Source: Nitrospira sp.
Lineage (GTDB): Bacteria; Nitrospirota; Nitrospiria; Nitrospirales; Nitrospiraceae
NCBI GenBank assembly: GCA_018242765.1
Contig: JAFEBH010000004.1
Coordinates: forward strand, 62,001-126,000
DNA: 64,000 bases
Reading direction: 5' to 3'
A model generated the notes under the pieces. That model was not told the origin of the DNA and searched no databases. It was given only the letters and a program-made list of their open reading frames with translations. Position 1 is the stretch's first letter. Every line of letters begins with the position of its first letter. Shown piece after piece: positions 9,463 through 17,965 of the stretch. The position numbers and the translations under genes are program-made.

Positions 9463-9771
9463 ATGAGGAACGAAAGGTGGTGGCAGGTTGAGTGGCAAGT
9501 AGTTTTGCAAGCACCGCTATCGTTTGGCATAAGCCTATTGACGCTCTCTCTCTTGATTGGAGGCGTGCAATACGGACTCTATCACTCAAACCTTGCACTC
9601 AAAACAGACAGGATCGCATCTCTCCGGGAAGAGAATGACCGGTTAAGGCACGAAATAAAAAGGTTAGTAAAGCTCAATGCGCTTCAAGAGGCACCATTGA
9701 AGGAGATCCCCGATACGAACAAAAAATGCCCCGAGGCCTGTCAATCATCTGTTCAGACTCAGCGGATGTAG
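9463..9771 (+). CDS. Membrane-anchored coiled-coil hypothetical protein, 102 aa
   Basis: ATG at 9463 preceded by GAGGGGGTG. Residues about 18-42 form one membrane segment (APLSFGISLLTLSLLIGGVQY). Residues 50-75 (ASLREENDRLRHEIKRLVKLNAL) are a leucine/isoleucine heptad coiled coil. The tail has two cysteines. The architecture recalls small phage or division-associated membrane proteins, but I do not recognise a family. It lies inside the decayed element. Confidence 0.5.
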   Translation: MRNERWWQVEWQVVLQAPLSFGISLLTLSLLIGGVQYGLYHSNLALKTDRIASLREENDRLRHEIKRLVKLNALQEAPLKEIPDTNKKCPEACQSSVQTQRM

Positions 9772-9880
9772 TGAATCCGATTTGGCTTGTCTAATCGAGT
9801 CCTACCCTCACAACTGCAGAACGATTCTGCGAATTGCATCTTCGTGGACTCCTCTGAAGGGGCTGTCATATTTATGATAA

Positions 9881-10297
9881 TTGGCCGTCTGCGGCGCGTC
9901 GGTCCATGATGGATCCCACATGAACGTAGACCACATCAACCCCTTGCATCAATATTGGGATTTGCGCCTGAACCCGCGCAAGCTGCAAACGCTCTGCGCG
10001 TCGCCCACATTCAAGAGGTCAGACCCGTATTTTACCGAGCCAGCACCCTGTAAGCGACCCTCCATCTGGATCAGTAAAACCGACATCGTCGCCTATCTCA
10101 AGCTCAGCCCGACCGACGCCCAAACTCTTTTCGATAGCGCCTCTTGTCAGTACCTCATCGATGGCATCGAAAAAATCTCCACATGCCAGTTACAAACCCA
10201 ACTCTACCCCAACCTGATTCGGACGATGCAGCGCCATCCCTCATACTCGTCGATTCGGCTGGTGTCTCTCACGGCCATCGAAGTTCTTCTACATTGA
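9881..10297 (+). pseudogene. HNH endonuclease remnant
   Basis: The frame opens with VCGASVHDGSHMNVDHINPL and continues HQYWDLRLNPRKLQTLC. This matches the HNH core CGaSvkDGakmxVDHIxPrs...L-NLQxLC; the VDHI histidine and NLQ-like LQTLC are visible. The upstream zinc-binding half is missing because an in-frame TAA lies at 9878. The second Cys pair after LQTLC is replaced by ASPTFK, and the remainder does not resemble a nuclease. Probably a decayed phage-type HNH gene. Confidence 0.55.
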
Positions 10298-10372
10298 ACC
10301 ACCACAATCCCAGCATGTGGCATTCAAGAAGAGACCTGAACGTATTCAAGGAGACGTGCCGGTTGAGTCGTC

Positions 10373-10798
10373 TCACGGTTCAGTGCGTTTGCCCTGCTGC
10401 ACCAGCAACCCTGTCCGCGTATCAATGCTGACCAACAGGTCATGAAGACTAAAGAGCAGGATGGCCCCTTCACACATGATGCGCCAGACCAGATTGCCCA
10501 CCACGAGGGCCGCGATTCCGCCAAGGCGAGTGAAAATCGGACCAGCCGCATACTCATCCAGCGCATCAGGAGACAGGATCGACAACAGCCCCGCAGCGGT
10601 GATGAAGCCAGCTCCGACAAAGTAGATCACTTTAATCAGCTGCGGAGTCACCAATTCCCGAAAGGCAAAATACTCGGCATAGAAGCTCATGTATCTCACC
10701 GATTTTGCTCGTGGTGCATTCAATGTCTGCTCACACACTGAGCACTTCGTGGCCGAGGCATCGTTTTCCGTAAAACATTGTGGACATTTCATAGACAC
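10373..10798 (-). CDS. Zinc-ribbon DUF4282-like membrane protein
   Basis: 141 residues. N-terminal zinc ribbon CPQCFTENDASATKCSVC (two CxxC pairs, residues 5-22), then FYAEYFAFRELVTPQLIKVIYFVGAGFITAAGLL, a second membrane helix around GGIAALVVGNLVWRIMCEGAILLF, and a soluble tail. The second half fits DUF4282 (two transmembrane helices, Leu/Arg-rich end VWRIxxExxILxF). Cellular role unknown. It is intact although surrounded by remnants and is transcribed opposite to them. An AGGGAGTG Shine-Dalgarno precedes the ATG. Confidence 0.7.
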   Translation of the reverse strand: MSMKCPQCFTENDASATKCSVCEQTLNAPRAKSVRYMSFYAEYFAFRELVTPQLIKVIYFVGAGFITAAGLLSILSPDALDEYAAGPIFTRLGGIAALVVGNLVWRIMCEGAILLFSLHDLLVSIDTRTGLLVQQGKRTEP

Positions 10799-10890
10799 TC
10801 CCTCCGGTCAGCAGTTCAAGAATAGACAAAGATCTTTCATGCAGCTTAACTGACTTCCAACTTCAATGAGAAGAAGAAAGGAGTGTTGGA

Positions 10891-11082
10891 ATGAAACCGC
10901 TCGCTCCTACACACAAGGAATTGGGCAAGCTGTTGGCTACCGAAGCCGTAGATACCTACATCGCGGAGAACAACTCTATGGACAAACGAATCCACATTCC
11001 GAAGAGTGACGTCTCACTCCATCAGTTCGTCTACATCCACGAAAACAACGGCTCCCCCAATGGCCCGAGTGGTGTCGTGTAG
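10891..11082 (+). CDS. Small hypothetical protein, 63 aa, within phage remnants
   Basis: The ATG at 10891 has a good AAAGGAGTG site. The protein starts MKPLAPTHKELGKLLATEAV and ends at a TAG in GPSGVV. The reading frame would continue about 40 residues beyond the stop. No recognisable domain; probably a leftover of a phage gene. Confidence 0.35.
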   Translation: MKPLAPTHKELGKLLATEAVDTYIAENNSMDKRIHIPKSDVSLHQFVYIHENNGSPNGPSGVV

Positions 11083-11168
11083 ATCGCCAAGTCAGTCGAT
11101 GTCGCGTGCGGTGAGCATAACTATAACGGCATCCTCATCAAAGCCAGTGTGTGGATTCAGCAGCACGC

Positions 11169-11267
11169 TCGGGTGGCCACGACGACTACGCTCACGCCGC
11201 AGCCGGTGCCCTCGTCCTGACCCAAGTGGATCGTCGCCTATTCGCGGTGAACTTTCTCACCGGCTAG
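11169..11267 (+). pseudogene. Phage terminase large-subunit C-terminal remnant
   Basis: This 33-codon stretch reads SGGHDDYAHAAAGALVL followed by TQVDRRLFAVNFLTG and a stop. The pattern GGHDDxAxAxAGALVL is the end of the RNase H-like nuclease domain of phage terminase large subunits, where the HDD acidic residues sit near the active site. No upstream terminase sequence continues in this frame, so only the 3' tip survives. Confidence 0.5.
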
Positions 11268-11357
11268 ATTCTTACCAACCGGAAACTTTGGCGACGTGGC
11301 TTGATCCCTTGACACCCTCTTTTGATCTTTGCTAGATCGAGGTTCAAGGAGCTGAGG

Positions 11358-11924
11358 ATGACAACGACAGGTCGGAAAATGATTCCCTATAGCGACACGG
11401 CTATGGAAGCGATGTTTGCCCACGTCGCGGACATTATGCTGGAACATGGACTTGTCGAACCTCAGGACGATGCTGAAGCCTTCGCAGCAGACATTATGGA
11501 TCTTTTGCACTCGCAAGGGCATGTGAATGACCTTGGGGATGTTAGTTTAGGCCGATTTCTCCTGCTTCCTTCCCAAAGCCCTAAGCTCTCTTTATTGCTC
11601 GTGTCACCGCTGCCAACAGATCCGTATGATGAGGAACTTCGACGGAAACCGTCACCCATCCAATTCAGTCGGACTGCGAGCGACCAAATCCTGCTCCCAA
11701 GTCGAATGCTGCTGACGATCATTGAGGAGTTGGCGAGTAATCCCGTCGCACCTGAAGACTTGCGATTTATATGCTTGAACGTCTCCCGGCGTGCTCTCCC
11801 GTTCCCCGATATCGTCCTGCCTCCCGAGGTAGAAACCGTCGCCCTCCCAACAGAGCAACAAGACATTGTCGAAGCCCTCGTGCCGGGGTGCATTCTCACC
11901 GTGAATCTTGAAATGAAGGCTTGA
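11358..11924 (+). CDS. Hypothetical protein, 188 aa
   Basis: I choose the ATG at 11358 (MTTTGRKMIPYSDTAMEA) because AAGGAGCTGAGG lies just upstream; the frame is open to 11322. The protein is soluble and helical at first (MLEHGLVEPQDDAEAFAADIMDLLHSQGHV), then mixed. No motif is recognised. It sits between the terminase and integrase remnants and appears to be a complete gene. Confidence 0.5.
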   Translation: MTTTGRKMIPYSDTAMEAMFAHVADIMLEHGLVEPQDDAEAFAADIMDLLHSQGHVNDLGDVSLGRFLLLPSQSPKLSLLLVSPLPTDPYDEELRRKPSPIQFSRTASDQILLPSRMLLTIIEELASNPVAPEDLRFICLNVSRRALPFPDIVLPPEVETVALPTEQQDIVEALVPGCILTVNLEMKA

Positions 11925-11982
11925 CCCACGCCCATCTCATCCTCCCAAATCGACCATCTAATCGTCAGGTTCCGGCAAGGAG

Positions 11983-12327
11983 ACCCATCTGTTAGCCGAG
12001 TGCGAGGAACCGCTGCAAACGATGGCATTGATCGGAATCTATTGTGGCGTGCGACTTAAAAGCGAGGGATTGACGTTGCGATGGAGCGATATCGATTTTG
12101 GACGAGGGACGGTATCCGTCCAAGTGCCCTACTCGAAAAGCTCAAAGCCCCGAACGATTCCGATGAACTCACTCGTGCGCGAGGCGTTGGGACGGCTCCC
12201 CCAAAAAAGCGAATGGGTGTTTACCAAACCCACCGGAACACCGTATACTGCGCGATCTCATAAAGTGTTGATGAGCAGTATCTTCTGGGGTAAGCAAGCT
12301 TGGTACGCTTCTAAGGAACTCAATTAG
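11983..12327 (+). pseudogene. Tyrosine recombinase (phage integrase) fragment
   Basis: From an upstream stop the frame reads ETHLLAECEEPLQTMALIGI then YCGVRLKSEGLTLRWSDIDF, the first half of the catalytic domain containing the active-site arginine (GVRLKSE). The downstream part VSVQVPYSKSSKPRTIPMNS fits the following beta strands. The second half with HxxR, H/W and the nucleophilic tyrosine is gone: after TPYTARSHKVLMSS the frame diverges. The N-terminal arm-binding domain is also missing. A dead integrase next to repeat copy B supports a decayed integrated element. Confidence 0.75.
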
Positions 12328-12393
12328 GTTTTATCCGGCAACGCCATAACGAAAAAACGGTGAACAGTCGCCAGGGCAACCAAAGGTCGGTTT

Positions 12394-12700
12394 GGAGGGG
12401 TGACGGAGCGGCCGAACGTGCCGGTCTTGAAAACAGATTTAGACCCTCAAGAACCTCCGAAAACCGCATAAACAGCGGCTTCTGATTGGACAGGATGGGT
12501 CATCTGTGGCTCATCCTGTGTTCATTTCCGCGCCCCAAGTGGACCCCGCTAACGACGTACATTCTTACCTGCTGATGCTACCTTCCCTACCTCTCTTCCT
12601 CTAACACCGATACCGCTCTCTCACAACCGGCACACCCCCAACCGGCATTGGCAATCGGTCCCATTTGGGGTTTGTCCCACCAGGACAAAAATGGCCATAG
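12394..12700 (+). repeat. tRNA-Ser-like direct repeat, copy B
   Basis: GGAGGGGTGACGGAGCGG followed by GTCTTGAAAAC (anticodon TGA) repeats copy A at 8928. Here the anticodon stem has decayed (CCGGT against ACAGA), but the acceptor side GGAGG can still pair with CCTCC. The shared hairpin is at 12492-12517. Similarity continues through GGCACACCCCC (12629 onwards) to GGTCCCAT-TTGGGGTTT and CAAAAATGG at 12657-12693. It lies directly after the integrase fragment, the usual position of an att region. Confidence 0.6.
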
Positions 12701-12859
12701 AACCGCTTACAAACGGAATTCCCCCAATTTCAACCCACGAACGCGCTACAGACCAGGAGTCCATGCAGACCGGTAGGAGCGGAGAGTCCAGCCCATGTGT
12801 CTGTTCGGGCAGATCCGCTAAGCCTGGGATACTAGTCCGAGTTTGAACTATTTAGCACT

Positions 12860-13145
12860 TCATTGAGCTGCCCCCGTTAGCTCATCAATACATTTGTGAT
12901 GCCCTGGAATGTGGCCATGCGGAAAGTGTGATTTTTTCTCCACCTTGGACAAATCCAGATTTGTCGCCTTCGTTGCAAGGTACGCCCAGATTTCTGCAAG
13001 GTCGGCTTCCGCCGTGTACGTGAGACGAAGGGTCAGGGTTTGGCTAATAATTTCCTCCCTCGCGCCATAATTTTTCTCGGATCAAAGTCGGTGACGCCCC
13101 CAGCGGCAAGATCCGCCACGAGACACGTCTCTTGACAGATCCACG
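12860..13145 (-). pseudogene. Decayed ParD/ParE-type toxin-antitoxin pair
   Basis: Two overlapping reverse-strand frames. The first (about 13145 to 13033) reads ETCLVADLAAGGVTDFDPRK then IMARGRKLLAKP and a stop, like the C-terminus of a CopG/ParD antitoxin. The second (13051 to 12860) begins SQTLTLRLTYTAEADLAEIW followed by AYLATKA, the first helix of a ParE toxin (RLTxxAExDLxEIWxYxA). It then loses similarity and stops after about 63 residues, against about 95 expected. No ATG/GTG starts the toxin and the antitoxin's 5' part is missing, so the pair is not functional. Confidence 0.5.
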
Positions 13146-13171
13146 AAAGCATGTGACATTATGTCACATGC
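13132..13171 (+). promoter_or_regulatory. Promoter and operator of the mutasome operon
   Basis: A consensus -35 TTGACA (13132-13137) is followed, 19 bp later, by a -10-like CATTAT (13157-13162). The -10 lies inside a perfect palindrome: GCATGTGACAT (13149-13159), one central T, ATGTCACATGC (13161-13171). The right arm contains the presumed ATG (13168-13170). A repressor bound here would block both RNA polymerase and the start codon. The palindrome is seen directly; binding by the adjacent repressor is inferred. Confidence 0.7.
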
Positions 13172-13710
13172 GACCGGGATCGTTACGGGAACTTCGAAAG
13201 ACGCTGGGGATGACGCAGGAGACCCTCGCTCAGACGCTGCACTGCACCCGCCGATCGATCATCCGCTATGAAGATGGCACTGTTCCGATTCCCATGACGG
13301 TGGAATTAGCCCTCATGCAGCTCAGCTCCGCCCAGATTCCGCTAGCGGGAGTGGTTGCGGCTGGGGCGCCCATTGAACCGATTCCTCAGATGGAACGCGT
13401 CGAGGTGCCGAAAAGCATGGTCGGTCGTGGCGAGACCTTCGCCCTTCGTGTGAAAGGCACGTCCATGCAGAATGAGGGCATCTTTCCAGGTGACATTGTC
13501 GTGGTGCAGAAACACTCGTCTGCCAGCAATGGCCAGACCGTGATCGCTTTGGTAAACGGCGAGGCCACGATCAAGACGTACCTCCGTAAGGCCGGTACAG
13601 TAGAACTCCATCCCGCCAATGACGCCATGCAGCCGATTATCATCAAGCCCTCGGACAGTTTCCAGATCGAAGGCATTGTCGTTGGCGTCATCCGTCACCT
13701 CCGAAAGTGA
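13168..13710 (+). CDS. XRE-type S24 self-cleaving repressor (LexA/UmuD-like)
   Basis: 180 residues from the ATG at 13168; a TTG at 13132 would make the -35 box coding. Residues 4-50 form a Cro/C1-type helix-turn-helix (LRKTLGMTQETLAQTLHCTR), not the winged LexA domain. The S24 peptidase half has a VAA-G cleavage site (Ala65-Gly66), catalytic Ser99 in GTSM and Lys136 in EATIK. It should self-cleave when RecA is activated and release the operon. There is no Shine-Dalgarno; the start lies about 5 bp after the -10 region, so the mRNA may be leaderless. It leads an operon with the ImuB- and DnaE2-like genes. Confidence 0.85.
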   Translation: MRPGSLRELRKTLGMTQETLAQTLHCTRRSIIRYEDGTVPIPMTVELALMQLSSAQIPLAGVVAAGAPIEPIPQMERVEVPKSMVGRGETFALRVKGTSMQNEGIFPGDIVVVQKHSSASNGQTVIALVNGEATIKTYLRKAGTVELHPANDAMQPIIIKPSDSFQIEGIVVGVIRHLRK

Positions 13711-13729
13711 GGCTCAGGCCGTTGGCACC

Positions 13730-14914
13730 ATGGATCGCCAGATTGTCTGCTTTGGGATTCCTACCTTTGAAGTCGCCGTTGCTCGGCTTCACAATCCCAG
13801 CCTCTCGACTCGACCACTGGCCATCGCTCCGTTAAATACCTCCCGGGCCTGCCTACGTGAAGTCTCATCCGAAGCGGAACAGGCAGGCCTTGGGATTGGC
13901 ATGTCCGTCGAGCAGGCCCGACGGGTCTGTCCCTCCCTGCACGTCCTCTCCCCGGATCCCTCTCGCGTCCGTACGGCGGAGGAGTGTTTGCTTCAGGTCG
14001 TGAGACGCTACGCTCCGGTCTGGGAACCGGTTCAACCTGGTTTCTTCGTGATGGATCTGACCGGGACCGGACGACTCTTCGGACCAGCCTCTGATGTCGC
14101 GGCGAAGGTCCAGCATGAGGTGCTCGCTCAGTATCGACTTGATGGGGTCGCCGGTGTTGGGAGCAACAAGCTGGTGGCTCAGACTGCAGCGACGTTGATT
14201 CAGCCGTCAGAACTGTATGATGTCCGCCCAGGGTCGGAGCCGGTGTTCATGGCACCGCTGTCGGTACGCACCCTGCCAGGTCTGCAGCGGCCCTGCATGC
14301 GGCAAGTCTTGTCACGGCTCGATGATTTGAACCTCGACCGGCTCGGCGATGTCGCGGAGAGCCCGGTTGATGCGCTGGAAGTCGCATTAGGAGACTACGC
14401 CGGGCAGCTCTCTCGCTGGGCCCAAGGGATTGATTCATTGCCGGTGCTGCCACCGGCGAGTCAGCCTCATCTCGAAGAGATGGTCTTATTGGACCCGGAT
14501 GAGATCGATGATTACGTGCTGACTGGCCGATTGCTCGACACGCTGCAACGGCTCTGCCGAATGCTGCGGAGTCAGCGCCGCGTCTGTGGCCGTCTGTCCC
14601 TCACGATCCGCTACCGCGATCACCTTGAAGTGACCAAACAAGAGCGCGTCACGCCCGAGACCTGCTGGGAATGTGATCTGTCCCCCGTGGTGCGGTCGCT
14701 CTTTCAGAAATGCATGCGTCGGCGCATTCGACTCCGTGCCATGACGCTCAGCATGGCCGGCTTGACTGGATTTGCCCAGCAAGGCGTGCTGTTTGATGCC
14801 CGGCCTGTCGAGGAACAGCGTCGGCAGGAGCGGGCTAAGAAGCTCTCCGTCGCGCTCGATCAGCTCCATGCTCGATTCGGTGAGCAGGCCATTCGGTATG
14901 GGAGGAGTGATTGA
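13730..14914 (+). CDS. imuB: ImuB-like Y-family polymerase homologue
   Basis: 394 residues from MDRQIVCFGIPTFEVAVARL. It has the Y-family layout (palm/fingers, thumb, little finger) but lacks the catalytic acids. The first motif, normally DxDxFFA, reads CFGIPTFEVA, and the second, normally SIDEAxLDLTG, reads QPGFFVMDLTG, with G and F where D and E should be. That is the hallmark of ImuB, which serves as a beta-clamp-binding platform for DnaE2 rather than a polymerase. The helix-hairpin part GVAGVGSNKLVAQTAA is present. It starts 19 bp after the repressor and ends at the base before the next start. No imuA is visible. Confidence 0.78.
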   Translation: MDRQIVCFGIPTFEVAVARLHNPSLSTRPLAIAPLNTSRACLREVSSEAEQAGLGIGMSVEQARRVCPSLHVLSPDPSRVRTAEECLLQVVRRYAPVWEPVQPGFFVMDLTGTGRLFGPASDVAAKVQHEVLAQYRLDGVAGVGSNKLVAQTAATLIQPSELYDVRPGSEPVFMAPLSVRTLPGLQRPCMRQVLSRLDDLNLDRLGDVAESPVDALEVALGDYAGQLSRWAQGIDSLPVLPPASQPHLEEMVLLDPDEIDDYVLTGRLLDTLQRLCRMLRSQRRVCGRLSLTIRYRDHLEVTKQERVTPETCWECDLSPVVRSLFQKCMRRRIRLRAMTLSMAGLTGFAQQGVLFDARPVEEQRRQERAKKLSVALDQLHARFGEQAIRYGRSD

Positions 14915-17900
14915 GTGGCCTTCGTCCACCTGCATACACATTCGTCCTTTTCGCCGATGTGGGGTATCCCGACAGTGAAGACCCTCTGTCAGGCAGCTCA
15001 ATCACAGGGACAGGACTATCTCGCCCTCACAGATACCAATGGGCTGTATGGCGCGATCCGTTTTCTGGAGGTCGCCCGTGAGCATGGACTGAAGCCGATC
15101 ATCGGTACGGAACTCGTCTCCGATCAGCACCGGGCCGTGTTGCTCGCGAAGAATGTCACGGGGTACGGCAATCTTTGCCGGATTCTCTCCGCTCGCCACT
15201 GCGATGCGTCCTTTGAGTTCATCGAGACCGTGACGCGGCATCGCACGGGACTGGTGTTGCTGTCCGATGATCCTGTCGCCCTGACTGCCTGGCTGGCGGA
15301 GTCGGAAGAGGATCTCTATGTCGAGTTGACCCCGGGTCTCGCCTTATCAGACATGGTCGCGTTGAGCCGGAGACAACGACTGCCGCCGGTAGCCACCACC
15401 CGCGCCGCGTTCCTGCACCCAGCCGACTATGAGGCCCATCGGTTGCTACGAGCGATCGCTGAAAACACGACCCTCTCACGACTCAAGCCGGGGCACTGTG
15501 CGCTCCCCTCTCACTGGCTCATGCCTGAACGTGTGCTCGCTGGACATCTGCCCCACGTGCCAGTAGCTGTCGCCAACTCACGGAGCATTGCTGAGCAGTG
15601 CTACACCGAGTGGGACTTCAAACAGACCATCTTTCCCTCCTTCCGTCAGCTCTCCTCGGACGCCGCCTTTGAAACCCTGCGCCGCAAGACCTATGACGGC
15701 GCCATCTGGCGATATGGTGCCTTGTCTCCCGTCGTCCGAGAGCGCATCGAAAAGGAACTCACCGTGATCTGTGACAAGGGCTATGCCGACTACTTTCTCG
15801 TGGTGGATGAAATTGTCCGTCAAGCGCCACGAACCTGTGGTCGAGGATCTGCTGCCGCGTCGATCGTGTCCTATTGTCTCGGGATTACCCATGTGGATCC
15901 GATTCGACATCATTTGATGTTTGAACGATTTCTCAATCCCGGGCGTGACGATCCGCCAGACATCGACATTGATTTCCCATGGGACGAGCGACCAAAGATT
16001 CTCGACTGGGTGTTTGCCCACTATGGACACCAACACGCGGCCATGGTCGCCAATCAGAACACCCTCGCCTCTCGGGCCGCCTTGCGTGAGATTGCGAAGG
16101 TGTATGGCCTGCCCGCCGGTGAGATTGGCAAGGCGCTGAATTTTCTCCAGCGGCGAGCGGACTTCGTCGATGTGCGACCAGGGACGACGGTGCAAGACTG
16201 GGCGCGGGACGTCTGCAGGGCCTTGAACCTGAGGAACCCTTGGCCAGAGATTCTCTATTGGTCCACGCAATTGGACGGTCATTTCAGGAATCTGAGCCTC
16301 CATCCCGGCGGTGTCGTGTTAGTTCCGGATGAGATCCGGCGTTATGTACCGGTTGAGATCTCCGCTTCTAACTTGCCAGTGATCCAATGGGAGAAGGATC
16401 AAACCGAAGACGCGGGGCTCGTCAAAATCGATCTCTTAGGCAATCGCTCGCTCGCTGTCATCCGGGATGCCATCGCGGCCGTCGCCCGCAACACTGGCCG
16501 GGTCATTGACTATGCGACGTGGGACCCGATCACTGATCCGGCCACCAATGACCTGATTCGGCGCGGCGAAACGATGGGCTGCTTCTATGTGGAGTCTCCC
16601 GCAACTAGACTGTTACTCAAGAAGCTCTGGGGTGGGATGCCACCAGAGCGACACGCCGTGGCCGATGTCTTTGAATATCTCGTGGTGGTGTCGTCGCTCA
16701 TACGCCCCGCTGCGAATGTGTTCGCCGATGAATTCGTGCGTCGAGCCCATGGGCAGCGCTATCAGTCACTTCATCCCTTGTTTGATGAGGTCCTCGCGGA
16801 GACGCACGGCATCATGGTTTATCAGGAAGATGTCATGAAAGTGGCGGTCGCACTAGGTGGCTTTTCCGTGGAAGACGGCGATCAGCTTCGGAAGGTGTTG
16901 AGCAAGAAGCACAAGGAACGGCAACTACGAGACTATCAATGCCAGTTCTATCAGGGAGCCATGGCCCGTGGTGTGGAGTGTCGCGTGATCGATGCGATCT
17001 GGGCCATGATCATGAGCTTCGCCGGCTATAGCTTCTGTAAGCCGCATAGTGCGAGCTATGCCCAGGTCAGTTTCAAATCAGCCTACCTGCGAGCCCACTA
17101 TCCAGCGGAGTTCATCGCCGCAGTCGTGAGTAATCAAGGCGGCTACTACTCGGCCTTCGCGTACCTCTCGGAGGGACGACGGATGGGGCTGACGATCCTG
17201 CCGCCGGACATCAACGCGAGTGTGTGGGTCTATACCGGATCAGGGACCATCGTTCGAGTGGGTCTGATGCAGATCAAAGGCGTGCAAGAAGACCTCGTCA
17301 CACAGATCGTTGTGGAGCGAGAAACGAACGGTCCTTACCGATCGCTGTCAGAGTTTCTGAGTCGCGTGAAGCTCGACTACGCGCAAGCGAAATTGTTGAT
17401 CAAAGCCGGATGCTTCGACTCCATCGCTGGAGAACTCACCAGACCAGCCCTTTTGTGGCGTGTCTTTGCCGCGCAAGCGGCCAAGCCACCGAGCTCCATC
17501 CCCATTCCCACGGAGTATTCAGCCCAGAAAAAACTGCAGCACGAGCTCGCCCTCTTTGGCTTTCCCTTACACTGTCACCCACTCGATCTGTTTACGGAGC
17601 TACTGGCTGCGACCACTCACATATTCGCGAAGGACTTAAATCAGTATGTCGGGAAAGAAGTGACCCTCATCGGTTGGCTTCTTACTGAGAAGATCGTCTC
17701 CACCAAGAAAGGTGAGCCGATGGAGTTTATGACTCTGGAGGATCAGACCGGGATGTATGACGCAACGGTGTTTCCCAACACCTACCGAACCTACTGCCAT
17801 CTGCTCGCGGCGAACCAAGCTTACATGCTGACAGGCCTGGTAGAAGAGCAGTTCTCAACTGTCACGGTCACCGTGAAAACCCTCCAACTCCTGACCACCG

Positions 17901-17947
17901 GTGGAATCCCGGCACCGAGTGAGTCTCTTGAGGAGCAAAGCGTGTAG
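14915..17947 (+). CDS. dnaE2: Error-prone DNA polymerase III alpha (DnaE2-type)
   Basis: 1010 residues. GTG start at 14915 directly after the imuB stop. The N-terminal PHP domain begins FVHLHTHSSFSPMWG; the polymerase catalytic acids are in PPDIDIDF (about 347-354). A helix-hairpin-helix region precedes a C-terminal OB fold (VTLIGWLLTEKIVSTKKGEP, then YDATVFPNTYR). It is shorter than replicative DnaE (about 1160) and close to DnaE2. In characterised systems DnaE2 does damage-induced translesion synthesis with ImuB. Its place in an operon led by a self-cleaving repressor supports that role. No C-terminal tau-binding tail is apparent. Confidence 0.88.
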   Translation: MAFVHLHTHSSFSPMWGIPTVKTLCQAAQSQGQDYLALTDTNGLYGAIRFLEVAREHGLKPIIGTELVSDQHRAVLLAKNVTGYGNLCRILSARHCDASFEFIETVTRHRTGLVLLSDDPVALTAWLAESEEDLYVELTPGLALSDMVALSRRQRLPPVATTRAAFLHPADYEAHRLLRAIAENTTLSRLKPGHCALPSHWLMPERVLAGHLPHVPVAVANSRSIAEQCYTEWDFKQTIFPSFRQLSSDAAFETLRRKTYDGAIWRYGALSPVVRERIEKELTVICDKGYADYFLVVDEIVRQAPRTCGRGSAAASIVSYCLGITHVDPIRHHLMFERFLNPGRDDPPDIDIDFPWDERPKILDWVFAHYGHQHAAMVANQNTLASRAALREIAKVYGLPAGEIGKALNFLQRRADFVDVRPGTTVQDWARDVCRALNLRNPWPEILYWSTQLDGHFRNLSLHPGGVVLVPDEIRRYVPVEISASNLPVIQWEKDQTEDAGLVKIDLLGNRSLAVIRDAIAAVARNTGRVIDYATWDPITDPATNDLIRRGETMGCFYVESPATRLLLKKLWGGMPPERHAVADVFEYLVVVSSLIRPAANVFADEFVRRAHGQRYQSLHPLFDEVLAETHGIMVYQEDVMKVAVALGGFSVEDGDQLRKVLSKKHKERQLRDYQCQFYQGAMARGVECRVIDAIWAMIMSFAGYSFCKPHSASYAQVSFKSAYLRAHYPAEFIAAVVSNQGGYYSAFAYLSEGRRMGLTILPPDINASVWVYTGSGTIVRVGLMQIKGVQEDLVTQIVVERETNGPYRSLSEFLSRVKLDYAQAKLLIKAGCFDSIAGELTRPALLWRVFAAQAAKPPSSIPIPTEYSAQKKLQHELALFGFPLHCHPLDLFTELLAATTHIFAKDLNQYVGKEVTLIGWLLTEKIVSTKKGEPMEFMTLEDQTGMYDATVFPNTYRTYCHLLAANQAYMLTGLVEEQFSTVTVTVKTLQLLTTGGIPAPSESLEEQSV

Positions 17948-17965
17948 CCAGTACACTCTCACCCC

